Below, piece by piece: positions 41,679-49,180 of a DNA stretch of 56,093 nucleotides. The stretch lies in contig JAZNZB010000036.1 in the NCBI GenBank assembly GCA_045594705.1, positions 1-56,093 of the forward strand, in the 5' to 3' direction. The position numbers and the translations under genes were made by a program. Below the pieces are notes generated by a model that had not been told where the DNA came from, made no database searches, and saw nothing but the letters and a program-made list of their open reading frames with translations. Position 1 is the first letter of the stretch, and every line of letters begins with the position of its first letter. Source of the stretch: SVQP01 sp045594705 (GTDB taxonomy: Bacteria; Bacillota; Clostridia; Oscillospirales; CAG-272).

Positions 41679-41716
41679 TAACCCCGACAGACCTTAAAAT
41701 CTGTCGGGGCTAATTA
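41679..41716 (+). terminator. Terminator after the lipoprotein gene
   Basis: CCCCGACAG (41682-41690) pairs with CTGTCGGGG (41701-41709), extended by flanking A-T pairs, then a T-containing tail. Confidence 0.7.
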
Positions 41717-41743
41717 TTTGTTTACTGCGGGGCTTTTTTATCC

Positions 41744-41791
41744 GTAGGGGAGACCTGCGGTCTCCCGCGGGCGAACGCAGGTCTCCCCTCC
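41744..41791. repeat. GTAGGGGAGA dispersed repeat, long-stem version
   Basis: GGGGAGACCTGCG and CGCAGGTCTCCCC form a 13-bp stem around a GC-rich loop; the unit opens with GTAGGGG like the 4185 and 45133 copies. Confidence 0.65.
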
Positions 41792-41814
41792 GTGTATTAG
41801 TGAAAGATTTTGCG

Positions 41815-41852
41815 ATTTCCCCGCTAATTTTGCATGCCCTTGGCGGCTTTTC
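41815..41852 (-). repeat. GTGCAAAATTAGCGG dispersed repeat, copy 2
   Basis: On the minus strand AAAAGCCGCC..GGGCATGCAAAATTAGCGGGGAAA, matching the copies at 4334 and 55926. Confidence 0.7.
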
Positions 41853-41877
41853 TTTTTTCTTTCAACATTCTGATCTT

Positions 41878-41992
41878 GGTAAAAGAGCGTCCGTAAGATG
41901 CATCTCACCCACCACAATCGCTTCTCTCGTTTAGGTGCGTTCCTCACCTAAACTCGCTCCGCTGTGGTCCCCCCTCTCCAGCGGAGAGGGCT
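41878..41992 (-). repeat. AGCCCTCTCCGCTGGAGAGG repeat, copy A
   Basis: Inverted copy of 42044-42153. Conserved ends are AGCCCTCTCCGCTGGAGAGG and GGTGGGTGAGAT...CGGACGCTCTTT. The internal hairpin is TTTAGGTG-AGGAACG-CACCTAAA. Confidence 0.85.
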
Positions 41993-42043
41993 TTTTGTGT
42001 GCGTCCGTCTTGTTTGATTGTCCATGAAAAGGCAGCCATAATC

Positions 42044-42153
42044 AGCCCTCTCCGCTGGAGAGGGGGGACCGCAGCGGCAATTGAAACGAGAGGAACGAGT
42101 TTCAATAACGCGGTTGCGGTGGGTGAGATTTCCCCTTCGGACGCTCTTTCACC
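42044..42153 (+). repeat. AGCCCTCTCCGCTGGAGAGG repeat, copy B
   Basis: Same ends as copy A, but the internal hairpin is ATTGAAAC-GAGAGGAACGA-GTTTCAAT: different stem, shared GAGGAACG loop. It abuts the stop of the next gene within four bases. Confidence 0.85.
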
Positions 42154-42156
42154 AAG

Positions 42157-43152
42157 TTAGTTGCAGCACGAAACACTTTGTAAGCTCATGATCTCCTCTT
42201 CCGTTTCCCGAATCGCTTTGAGCAGCTCTGATTCGCCGTAAATACGGCAACCGTCTTCGTACGTTTGATATTTGGCCAACCGAAGCAGCTTTTCCTTCCC
42301 GTATTTTTTCCACAACTTCAGCACAAAGTATCCCGCTGTTGTGTAAGTAATCCAAGAGTTTGTATTTCTGAATGCCGTCGAATCCTTCCACCATTCATCA
42401 ATGTTCACTCTTATCCCGAGTTCTCGATATGCTGCTTGAGCATAGCGCAAACGCACCGAGGCCTTTCTTCCGTCATTGACAACCGCAATCCCCTCCAGAA
42501 TAAAGGATTTTGAATCCTCTATCCCAAACAAATAATTGTAAACATGCGCTGATTCATGCCAATCTCTGTCATATTCCCCTTCCTGTATCACACCATAGCA
42601 GGAGCATGTTTGGGAAGCGGAAAAATACCTTTTCATTTCCTTTGCATCCCATAAAAAATAATGAATTTTTCTTTCAAGAGTGATACCGAAAAAATTCTTA
42701 CCGACGATTTCATAGCCCAGTTGGCGGCGGCTGATTCTGTGACATATCTCCTCTTTTTTCTCATATCTCCCGGGATGTATGTGAAAAATAAAGCTTTCGG
42801 TTTCCCGAATAATCCAAGTTTTATATAGTTCATCAAACCCCAGCTTTTTCAGATAAAATTCTTTTATGTGACCCGGAACATTGGTTAAGGACAACGAGAA
42901 AAATTCTTTCTTTGCCATATCAAAATCTCCGTGCAAATAAAGCAAGGAAATATACCATAGCCTATAGTAAATCCGATATTTCTCGTTGACAACGCTTAAA
43001 AGTGTATTCACGTATCCTATGCATTCCTCTATTTCCCGATTATGATACAGACCCGAAACGAATGCATAAACCAATTCGTCATTGTCATAGATCTCTTTGT
43101 CGATCAGACAATCGATTTTGTCCTTTCTCTGTTGCAAAGTAAGCGTCGGCAT
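42157..43152 (-). CDS. Gluzincin-like zinc metallopeptidase
   Basis: This 331-residue protein carries an HExxH motif in DWHESAHVYNYLFG (about residues 197-210). A downstream Glu lies in FILEGIAVVNDG, about 25 residues later, the spacing of gluzincins and peptidase MA-like families. The N-terminal 115 residues are helical and TPR-like. There is no signal peptide, so it is probably cytoplasmic or exported in another way. The gene is AT-rich and stands alone with its own promoter (43186-43214), so it looks like an accessory gene. The exact family is not recognised. Confidence 0.7.
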   Translation of the reverse strand: MPTLTLQQRKDKIDCLIDKEIYDNDELVYAFVSGLYHNREIEECIGYVNTLLSVVNEKYRIYYRLWYISLLYLHGDFDMAKKEFFSLSLTNVPGHIKEFYLKKLGFDELYKTWIIRETESFIFHIHPGRYEKKEEICHRISRRQLGYEIVGKNFFGITLERKIHYFLWDAKEMKRYFSASQTCSCYGVIQEGEYDRDWHESAHVYNYLFGIEDSKSFILEGIAVVNDGRKASVRLRYAQAAYRELGIRVNIDEWWKDSTAFRNTNSWITYTTAGYFVLKLWKKYGKEKLLRLAKYQTYEDGCRIYGESELLKAIRETEEEIMSLQSVSCCN

Positions 43153-43185
43153 AACAAATCCCTTTCCGTATTCTTTATGGGATCT

Positions 43186-43214
43186 ATTCTAACATACGCG
43201 TATCCATAATACAA
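43186..43214 (-). promoter_or_regulatory. Promoter of the metallopeptidase gene
   Basis: On the minus strand TTGTAT (43214-43209), 17 bases and TAGAAT (43191-43186), about 33 bases before the start codon. Confidence 0.65.
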
Positions 43215-43217
43215 GAC

Positions 43218-43246
43218 TTGACTTTTTGACGATTTTGTGGTATAAT
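43218..43246 (+). promoter_or_regulatory. Plus-strand promoter facing a terminator
   Basis: TTGACT (43218-43223), 17 bases and TATAAT (43241-43246). The terminator hairpin begins ten bases after the -10, and there is no plus-strand gene downstream. Confidence 0.65.
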
Positions 43247-43255
43247 AGACCCAGG

Positions 43256-43288
43256 AAAAAGCCTCCAAATTGCATTGGAGGCTTTTTT
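43256..43288. terminator. Bidirectional terminator after the SLH-domain gene
   Basis: AAAAAGCCTCCAA (43256-43268) and TTGGAGGCTTTTTT (43275-43288). It ends the minus-strand SLH gene (stop 43314) and would also stop the plus-strand promoter at 43218. Confidence 0.9.
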
Positions 43289-43313
43289 CAATTATGATTT
43301 TGGCGTTTTCCCG

Positions 43314-44612
43314 TTATCGTCCTTTGATCAACTCAATGGTTCTTGCCAGCCATGCGGCAAGGTCGGCGCGGGTCATGGCAGCGGTTGCCTGCACGCTGCC
43401 GTCGGGTGTTTGCAGCACGCCCAGCGAGTAAAGCGACACCACGGCATCCTCGGCAAAGGTAGGTACGGTATCGGTAAAATTGGTGGGGATCTTCTGGTTG
43501 GCGTAGCCGATCAGATTTGACAGAATGACCGCCGCCTCGCCGCGCGTAATGATCTCGTTCGGCTTAAAGTACAGCTCGCCCTTGTCGCTTACCGCACTCA
43601 CGTATCCCTTTTCGTATGCCGTCTTGACGTATCCCTTCATAGCGTCGGGAATGTCCGCGTCGTCCGCAAAGCCGGTATTGGCTACGGGTGCGCAGGTCAT
43701 ACCGACCGCGTTCATGGCCGTGACCAAAAAGTCCACACGACTGACCTGTCTGTCCGGCTCGAAGCAATACAAGCTTCCCTTTTGCGTGCCGCTCAAAAGC
43801 CCCAACTCGGTCATCTGCAAGGCTTCGGTCAGACAAGCCTTACCGTCCAGGTCATCGTAAGGACGGCTGAGCGTACAAGCCTGCACGCTGATGCTGACGG
43901 TTGCCGACGCGCTGTAGTTGCCGTAGCAATCGCGCAGCACGTAAACAAAGCTGTCCTGCCCTACAAAATCCTTTCCGGGGGTATAAGTATATGCACCGCG
44001 TGCAGGATCGATCAAACTCACAAGACCGCTCCCCGGATACTTGACCACCTCAAAGGTCAGCTCGTCTCCCTCGGGGTCATACCCACCAAGCACACCGTGC
44101 GCAGGGGTGTTGGCATACACCGACAGCGACATTGCCCCCGAGGGCACTGCTGCAAGCGTGGGAGATGCGTTGATCGACGCCAGCGTGTAGACCACGCAGG
44201 TCATCTCATACGCTGAGCCGTTGACCGTAAAGGTAAAGCTGCCCTGCCCCACGGCATTGGTTGCAGATTCATAGGTCAGAAGCGAGATGTCGGACGCACG
44301 AAGCGTCTGCCCCGCGACCACGCCGTCCGAGCCTGCGTACAGCGCGCCCTTTTCGGGATCGGGCAAGGACGTGACCGTGATATATTCCAAGGAGGAAAGA
44401 TTCATGGCTCTGGCAAAGTCCTCTTTGCTGAAGGTATAGTCGTTGCCCACAAGGGCTGCTACACGCATATCCGTGCCTGCGGCCAGCACGTGCAGTGCGG
44501 GACTGAGCGGTGCGGGCTTTTCCTCCGCTGCGCCAACTCCCAAGGTACAAAGCGTCGCAAGGCAGCAGACAAGCAATGCCGCGACGATCAAGAATTTACA
44601 AAATGCTTTCAT
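43314..44612 (-). CDS. Secreted SLH-domain surface protein
   Basis: This 432-residue exported protein has a signal peptide (about 1-30). The middle is cadherin/Ig-like with GGYDPEGDELTFEVVKYP and YTYTPGKDFVGQDSFVYVLRD, typical of bacterial Ig-like/cadherin tandem folds. The C-terminus (about 255-432) has three SLH-like motifs (AMKGYVKTAYEKGYV, FKPNEIITRGEAAVIL, MTRADLAAWLAR) that bind secondary cell-wall polymers. I chose the ATG at 44612 because GGAG lies seven bases upstream; an in-frame GTG at 44618 is less likely. It should sit on the cell surface; the ligand is unknown. Confidence 0.85.
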   Translation of the reverse strand: MKAFCKFLIVAALLVCCLATLCTLGVGAAEEKPAPLSPALHVLAAGTDMRVAALVGNDYTFSKEDFARAMNLSSLEYITVTSLPDPEKGALYAGSDGVVAGQTLRASDISLLTYESATNAVGQGSFTFTVNGSAYEMTCVVYTLASINASPTLAAVPSGAMSLSVYANTPAHGVLGGYDPEGDELTFEVVKYPGSGLVSLIDPARGAYTYTPGKDFVGQDSFVYVLRDCYGNYSASATVSISVQACTLSRPYDDLDGKACLTEALQMTELGLLSGTQKGSLYCFEPDRQVSRVDFLVTAMNAVGMTCAPVANTGFADDADIPDAMKGYVKTAYEKGYVSAVSDKGELYFKPNEIITRGEAAVILSNLIGYANQKIPTNFTDTVPTFAEDAVVSLYSLGVLQTPDGSVQATAAMTRADLAAWLARTIELIKGR

Positions 44613-44691
44613 ATTCACGCTCCTATTTCAAGAATTTCGATACATTCTATGCAAATGGCGCGCGCAGTATGTTTTATTCACACATTGCACA

Positions 44692-44720
44692 TTGTATTTT
44701 TCAAAAAAGCATGGTATAAT
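44692..44720 (+). promoter_or_regulatory. Promoter of the candidate structured RNA
   Basis: TTGTAT (44692-44697), 17 bases and TATAAT (44715-44720), about 13 bases before the closing stem of the RNA candidate. Confidence 0.7.
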
Positions 44721-44732
44721 AATGGATACATC

Positions 44733-45026
44733 ATGTGCATAGCCGAACGGGAGCCGAACCGAATTGCCCGACGACGATGCATTTTCGCATCTTTCGGCGT
44801 GCTTTCACTCGCAAGATTTATATCTTGCTTCGCAAAATCACACCAAAATCTATCAAAAATGCATTCGCCGGCGGGTGCGAGCAGTTTTGACGCAGCAGAT
44901 TTTTTCGAGCCCCAAAGCTTTTCCCGCAGGACATATAGGCAATATGTCCAAGGGAAACGATGACGGGATCGGACAAATCTGCACGTCAAAACCAACTTAG
45001 TTCGATTCCCGTTCGGCTATGCGCAT
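44733..45026 (+). ncRNA. Candidate novel structured RNA (or MITE-like element), about 290 nt
   Basis: A perfect 16-bp stem joins GCATAGCCGAACGGGA (44737-44752) to TCCCGTTCGGCTATGC (45007-45022), extended after a 2x2 mismatch by CGAAC/GTTCG. Inside are hairpins GATGC/GCATC (44776), GCAAGAT/ATCTTGC (44811) and GCATTC/GGGTGC (44861). A long stem, GTTTTGACG+GCAGATTT (44884-44902), pairs with AAATCTGC+CGTCAAAAC (44975-44992) and encloses GGACATAT-AGGCA-ATATGTCC (44929-44949), itself closed by TTCCC/GGGAA. A promoter lies just upstream and no ORF respects the limits. The 3' side carries a tRNA T-loop-like GTTCGATTC. The ends could also be terminal inverted repeats. Confidence 0.5.
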
Positions 45027-45057
45027 CATCACCATCACTAAGCGTTGTAAATAAAGG

Positions 45058-45177
45058 GCGGGCGATCACTGATCGCCCCTACGCTATGGTCCGTTGTGAT
45101 TTTGAAAAAGCCAAATCATAACACAAACAGTTGTAGGGGCGAGAATTTCGGCAAAGCCGAAATATGTGATCGCCCGC
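45058..45177. repeat. Facing GTAGGGGCGA repeats forming one long palindrome
   Basis: GCGGGCGATCAC (45058-45069) pairs with GTGATCGCCCGC (45166-45177); inside, CGCCCCTAC (45074-45082) faces GTAGGGGCG (45133-45141), and GTTGTGATTT/AAATCATAAC (45093-45122) forms the centre. The second unit holds the TTTCGGC-AAA-GCCGAAA hairpin also seen at 4200. Confidence 0.8.
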
Positions 45178-45181
45178 TTCA

Positions 45182-46249
45182 TCAGCATTTGCTTATTGAT
45201 TGATCAATAGAATCACCCTTTTGCATCTCTTCCCATACCTCGCGCAAGCCGCGCACGCAGGCGCCGTCCTTGCCCGTGGCAGTCTTTGCATGCCACAGCG
45301 CGCTGACAATGGCCTCCTCCACGGCCTCGGCCGTCATGTCAAAAATAGGATCAATAAAGTTATCATGCAGCGCGTCAAAATGCTGCACGGCCTTCTCGGT
45401 CGCGTGCGGCACGCGGTTTGCGGTGGTGAATGCGATGGCCACGTCACCGCTGCCGTTGCCCATATAAGAGCCCGTGCGCGAAAGGCCCACACCCGCGCGC
45501 TTGGCCACGCGCCTGAGCTGTCGCTCCGAGAGAGGCGCATCGGTGGCGATGATCATGATGATCGAGCCCTTGTCCGCAGCGTTGTCGCGCTCCTGGGTCT
45601 CGCGGCCTACCTGTCTGCCGTCGATCATCAGCCTTCCCCTGCCGCCAAAGTTGGTCAGCACCAGCGCACCAAGCGTATAAGTCTGCCCGCCAATGCTCAC
45701 AATTCTCGAAGCCGAGCCGATGCCGCCCTTAAAGCCAAGGCAACACATGCCCGTCCCCGCACCGACTGCGCCTTCCTCGAAGGTGTCCGCGCATGTATCA
45801 ATTGCCGCTCTGACGTGCGCTTCGGTCACGTGTAAGCCGCGGATATCGTTCAAGGATCCGTCGTTGCACTCAGCCACAAGCGCATTGACTGTGCCCGCGC
45901 TGCCGCCGATATCGGGGTTCTGCTCCATCATATATCTGACCGTGGCCGTCATGGCCGTGCCAACGCTGAGCGTATTGGTCAGTACGATCGGCGTTTCAAT
46001 CGTGCCAAGCTCGTCTACCTGTACAAGCCCCGCTGTTTTTCCATAGCCGTTGAACACATAGGACGCCGCCATGACCTTGTCCGCAAACAAATTTCCGCCG
46101 TGGGGCTTGACACAGGTCACGCCCGTGCGGATATTGTCGCCCTCGTGCAGAGTCACGTGCCCGACCAGCACCCCCGGCACGTCGGTGATCAGATTTTTCT
46201 CGCCACGCTGCCCGCGGCCTATCGTAAAGGGTGAATACTCAAGTCCCAT
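45182..46249 (-). CDS. P1-family peptidase (DmpA-type aminopeptidase)
   Basis: This 355-residue Ntn-type enzyme resembles L-aminopeptidase/D-esterase DmpA and beta-peptidyl aminopeptidases. Landmarks are DVPGVLVGHVTL, the Gly-rich GAVGAGTGMCCLGFKGGIG, and the self-cleavage site DKGSIIMIIATDAPLS, where Ser after Gly would become the N-terminal nucleophile. Substrates are typically small N-terminal residues or D-amino acid esters. The ATG at 46249 has GGAGGTCAAT upstream and a promoter at 46279-46307; an earlier in-frame ATG lacks an RBS. Confidence 0.92.
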   Translation of the reverse strand: MGLEYSPFTIGRGQRGEKNLITDVPGVLVGHVTLHEGDNIRTGVTCVKPHGGNLFADKVMAASYVFNGYGKTAGLVQVDELGTIETPIVLTNTLSVGTAMTATVRYMMEQNPDIGGSAGTVNALVAECNDGSLNDIRGLHVTEAHVRAAIDTCADTFEEGAVGAGTGMCCLGFKGGIGSASRIVSIGGQTYTLGALVLTNFGGRGRLMIDGRQVGRETQERDNAADKGSIIMIIATDAPLSERQLRRVAKRAGVGLSRTGSYMGNGSGDVAIAFTTANRVPHATEKAVQHFDALHDNFIDPIFDMTAEAVEEAIVSALWHAKTATGKDGACVRGLREVWEEMQKGDSIDQSISKC

Positions 46250-46278
46250 ATTGACCTCCAAAAGGAATTCCTGCATTT

Positions 46279-46307
46279 ATTATAACCGATACCGGGCAAG
46301 AAATCAA
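46279..46307 (-). promoter_or_regulatory. Promoter of the P1 peptidase gene
   Basis: On the minus strand TTGATT (46307-46302), 17 bases and TATAAT (46284-46279). Confidence 0.78.
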
Positions 46308-46317
46308 GAGAAAGGCA

Positions 46318-46349
46318 CCAAAAAGGGCTACCTCCAAAAGAGATAGCCC
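46318..46349 (-). terminator. Terminator after the long sigma factor gene
   Basis: GGGCTACCTC (46325-46334) and GAGATAGCCC (46340-46349) pair with one G-U; on the minus strand a T run (46324-46318) follows. Confidence 0.75.
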
Positions 46350-46354
46350 CAAAT

Positions 46355-47965
46355 TCATACAAATAAATGTGCACCGATGGTCTTGCTGACCTTGTCCGCA
46401 GGCTGCAGATAGTCCATGCGCAACGCCTGCTGCATCACGTAGCCACGCGCAAAATATCCGGATTCCACAGCGGTGTTGATCTGATGCGTGTTATCCGCGA
46501 ACACTGCAGGCAGATCGGCCTTGACAATCTCATAGATCTTTTCATACAGATCCTTGAGCTTGATGCGTGCCGCCTCGGCAAGCTCCTCGAGTGTTACAAG
46601 CTCTTTGCGGTCCAATGCCTTAACCTGCTTTTTGATCTCCTCCCAATCAAGCACCAAAATGGTGGGCACGTATGCACTGTCTACTTTATGCAAATAGCCA
46701 TACTCTGCCAGCTGTGCCGCAAGCTGCTCGGAATTTGCAGGAATCTCGCTCAAGGCATATCCGCGCAGCACGCTTGCCTGCTCCTCGCTCAGATAAGGGG
46801 GTGTTTGATCGCAGATGCCGTCAAACTCATAGCGGAACTGCTGAAAGCCGTATCCGCTGCCATGATTGCCCACAAAGCAGGGCTCGCTTGCTTCACGGCA
46901 TAATTCATAGCCGATCATATCCCAAAAGCCGCCCTCGGGGCGCTCGGTAAAATGGGGATGCACGCGAGGTGCTTTGTACAGAAACGAATCATACGCCAGC
47001 ATCAAAAGCGACCACTTCGCGCTTTCATAATCGGAATACGTACCGTAGTATGCATATCCCTGCGTGGTCAGGGCTTTGTTCAAGTACTCGGTAAAATCAA
47101 TGAGCGCCTTGGTGATCTCGGGCGCGGTACTCAGCTGCGCGGCGTGTACCTTGAGCTGCGTCGCTGCGCTGATGATGGGAAAAGCGGTCTGATATTTGCC
47201 GTCCTGCTTGGTCAGAAACGTCTCGCGGACAAGATACTCCAGCTCGTCCTCCATATAAGGCAGCGCTACGCCAAGCTCCAATGCCAGAGCCTCTGCCGTG
47301 CTGGGGTTGGCGTAAGCCTCCAATGCGATGTTCTGATACATTCTGTGGGCATACCAGTTAATACTATAGGGTTGATTGTTCGCTCCGGGCTTGGAAACGT
47401 TGAACGAATACGCGATTTTCTCGGGCCTGTAGCTTCTGACTCCAAATTCTCTTGCCATATTCATACCTTCCTTCAATATTTTTCGGGCGCGCTGCAACCG
47501 CTTTTTGACGGCCTCGCACGAAAGAGCATTTGCAAGAGCAATATCCTTGATGCTCTTATTTTGCATGTAGTACGCCACAACAATATTGCGATACTCGCTT
47601 TTGATAAACGCAAGCTCCCTGCGCAAAAGCGCAAGCTGCTCGGCTTTGATGGTTTGCGCAAGCAAATTTTCGCTCTCATCCTCGATCTCGCAATCGGAAA
47701 CGTCGGCACCGGTCACCGACTCTCGCTCTATGCGCTTGGCGTCCGCCCATGCAGCATAACGGTTTTTGGCGATCTGCCAGACCCATGCGGAAAAATGCTC
47801 GGGAACGGTGCCCGCGTGCAACGCCGACATCACCTGCAGTGCAATGTCCTGCGTCAGATCCTGTGCGCTGTTCTCATTCCCCGTCTTTCTCAGACAGAAA
47901 TAAAACACCTTTTCCATGTAGTTCTCGCAAAAGTTGGTCATCAATCGCTCATGCATGCTTTTCAT
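46355..47965 (-). CDS. Sigma-70-like factor with 350-residue C-terminal extension
   Basis: The first 180 residues are a sigma-70 family protein. Region 2 has YFCLRKTGNENSAQDLTQDIALQV and FSAWVWQIAKNRYAAW; region 4 has FIKSEYRNIVVAYYMQNKSIKDIA and a helix-turn-helix ending AVKKRLQRARKIL. A further 350 residues follow: a winged-helix-like segment (about 205-260, with PSTAEALALELG) and a large helical domain of unknown function. Total length is 536 against about 180 for a plain ECF factor. The ATG at 47965 has GGGAGG seven bases upstream. The extension may replace an anti-sigma factor by sensing a ligand, but that is inference. Confidence 0.82.
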   Translation of the reverse strand: MKSMHERLMTNFCENYMEKVFYFCLRKTGNENSAQDLTQDIALQVMSALHAGTVPEHFSAWVWQIAKNRYAAWADAKRIERESVTGADVSDCEIEDESENLLAQTIKAEQLALLRRELAFIKSEYRNIVVAYYMQNKSIKDIALANALSCEAVKKRLQRARKILKEGMNMAREFGVRSYRPEKIAYSFNVSKPGANNQPYSINWYAHRMYQNIALEAYANPSTAEALALELGVALPYMEDELEYLVRETFLTKQDGKYQTAFPIISAATQLKVHAAQLSTAPEITKALIDFTEYLNKALTTQGYAYYGTYSDYESAKWSLLMLAYDSFLYKAPRVHPHFTERPEGGFWDMIGYELCREASEPCFVGNHGSGYGFQQFRYEFDGICDQTPPYLSEEQASVLRGYALSEIPANSEQLAAQLAEYGYLHKVDSAYVPTILVLDWEEIKKQVKALDRKELVTLEELAEAARIKLKDLYEKIYEIVKADLPAVFADNTHQINTAVESGYFARGYVMQQALRMDYLQPADKVSKTIGAHLFV

Positions 47966-48070
47966 TCTCTCGCCTCCCTTCACCCATATAGTGTGGATTT
48001 GCCCGATTTGGGGACAAGTCTTCCAAAAAGTTTTTCAAAAAGAAAGCCTCGATCGAAATCGGGGCTTGTC

Positions 48071-48952
48071 TTAATCAAATTCCTCTCTGTGCTCCATAAA
48101 GAAATCAAAGTATTTGCGCACGTTGGGCAGGTCGGTCCATTTGCTGACCGAGGCGGGATAAGCGTCCAGGTCGTAGATTTTCGCACCCTGCATGGACAAA
48201 AAGACGGGCGAGTGCGTAGCAATGATAAACTGGCAATTCCCCGCTCGCGCGGTGGCTGCAACGTAGGCCGCAAGCTCGATCTGATACTCGATCGAAAGGC
48301 TGTTTTCGGGCTCGTCCAGCAGATACACCGCGTTCTCTTCAATGCGGTCAAGAAAATACCGCATGGCGGTCTCGCCGTTGGAGCAAAGGTCGATGTCCTG
48401 CGCCACGCGTTTTTTGATATAAGCCGATTGCGTTTTTTTAGGCGAGAGGATCTCTCGCACCTCGCGCCACCGCTCGTAGTCGTCAAGTCCGTGCAGCCTG
48501 CCCACCTCGGGATCCCCTTGCATCACCTGTCCATGCACCGAAACGTACTTGTCAAGCAGCTGATTGCGTTTATCGTCGATGCCCTCGTTGACGGCGCGTG
48601 CGCTGAGCGCATAATCAAACACATCGTCACTGGTCAGCACGAAGGACGCGCGCGGCCGCTTGGCGTATTCGAGGTAGCACATATCCGCAAAGGTGTCAAA
48701 AAAGGGCGCGTCGTTGAATTCGGAATAGCGTGCCGCTCCCATTTTGCGCGCAATGAGATTGAGCAGCGTGCTCTTTCCCGATCCGTTTCCGCCGTAAAAC
48801 ATGGTCACGGCGTCAAAGCTGACCTCGCGCAAGCCCTTATCGGGAAAAATCTTGAAGGGGTAGAAGGTATGGAAGCAGGTACGCTTTTCCAGCTTGATAA
48901 ACTCTATCTCGGCAAGCTCGCTTGGCAGCATGAGCTTTCTTACGTAAATCAT
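48071..48952 (-). CDS. AAA-type ATPase (SMC/RecF-like, AAA_23 group)
   Basis: This 293-residue ATPase has Walker A YGGNGSGKST (53-62), an ABC-like helical middle, Walker B VYLLDEPENSLS and a switch His in FIIATHSPVFLS. The layout is that of single-domain AAA_23/RecF-like ATPases that often act alone in Clostridia or with a nuclease partner (as in OLD and Gabija-type systems). No TOPRIM or nuclease gene is adjacent, so a defence role is not supported. The ATG at 48952 follows GGAG; a consensus promoter lies at 48978-49006. Confidence 0.85.
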   Translation of the reverse strand: MIYVRKLMLPSELAEIEFIKLEKRTCFHTFYPFKIFPDKGLREVSFDAVTMFYGGNGSGKSTLLNLIARKMGAARYSEFNDAPFFDTFADMCYLEYAKRPRASFVLTSDDVFDYALSARAVNEGIDDKRNQLLDKYVSVHGQVMQGDPEVGRLHGLDDYERWREVREILSPKKTQSAYIKKRVAQDIDLCSNGETAMRYFLDRIEENAVYLLDEPENSLSIEYQIELAAYVAATARAGNCQFIIATHSPVFLSMQGAKIYDLDAYPASVSKWTDLPNVRKYFDFFMEHREEFD

Positions 48953-48977
48953 AACCTCACTCCCCTTTCTTTGGTCT

Positions 48978-49006
48978 ATTATAGCATGGATCTCCCGGTT
49001 TGTCAA
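48978..49006 (-). promoter_or_regulatory. Promoter of the AAA ATPase gene, -35 inside a hairpin loop
   Basis: On the minus strand TTGACA (49006-49001), 17 bases and TATAAT (48983-48978). The -35 sits in the loop of the hairpin formed by CTCCCGG (48992-48998) and CCGGGAG (49014-49020). Confidence 0.85.
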
Positions 49007-49180
49007 TCAACCGCCGGGAGATGGGGAAACAATCGCGGGTTGCGAGGGGGAAAACAAGAAGGACAACCCAACGGGAATGATGAATTAGCGGAGAAATCTA
49101 ATAAAGCAGAAGTCGTAAGGCTCCTGCTTTTTGCTATTAAAGATGTGAAGGATATGACATTCAATAGTTTTATCCCCTCC

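Noticed and set aside
44490..44963. A 157-codon plus-strand ORF overlapping the SLH gene start and the RNA candidate
   Set aside because: It crosses the SLH promoter region and the stem of the RNA candidate, has no RBS, and the product is low in recognisable pattern.
44733..45026. tmRNA, RNase P RNA, SRP RNA or a split tRNA as the identity of the structured region
   Set aside because: The T-loop-like GTTCGATTC has no matching T-stem, there is no CCA end or tag ORF, and the family cores I know for the other RNAs are absent.
48071..48952. Anti-phage defence system around the AAA ATPase
   Set aside because: The ATPase resembles those in OLD/Gabija-type systems, but no nuclease, TOPRIM, helicase or toxin gene is adjacent, and its neighbours are a sigma factor and an esterase.
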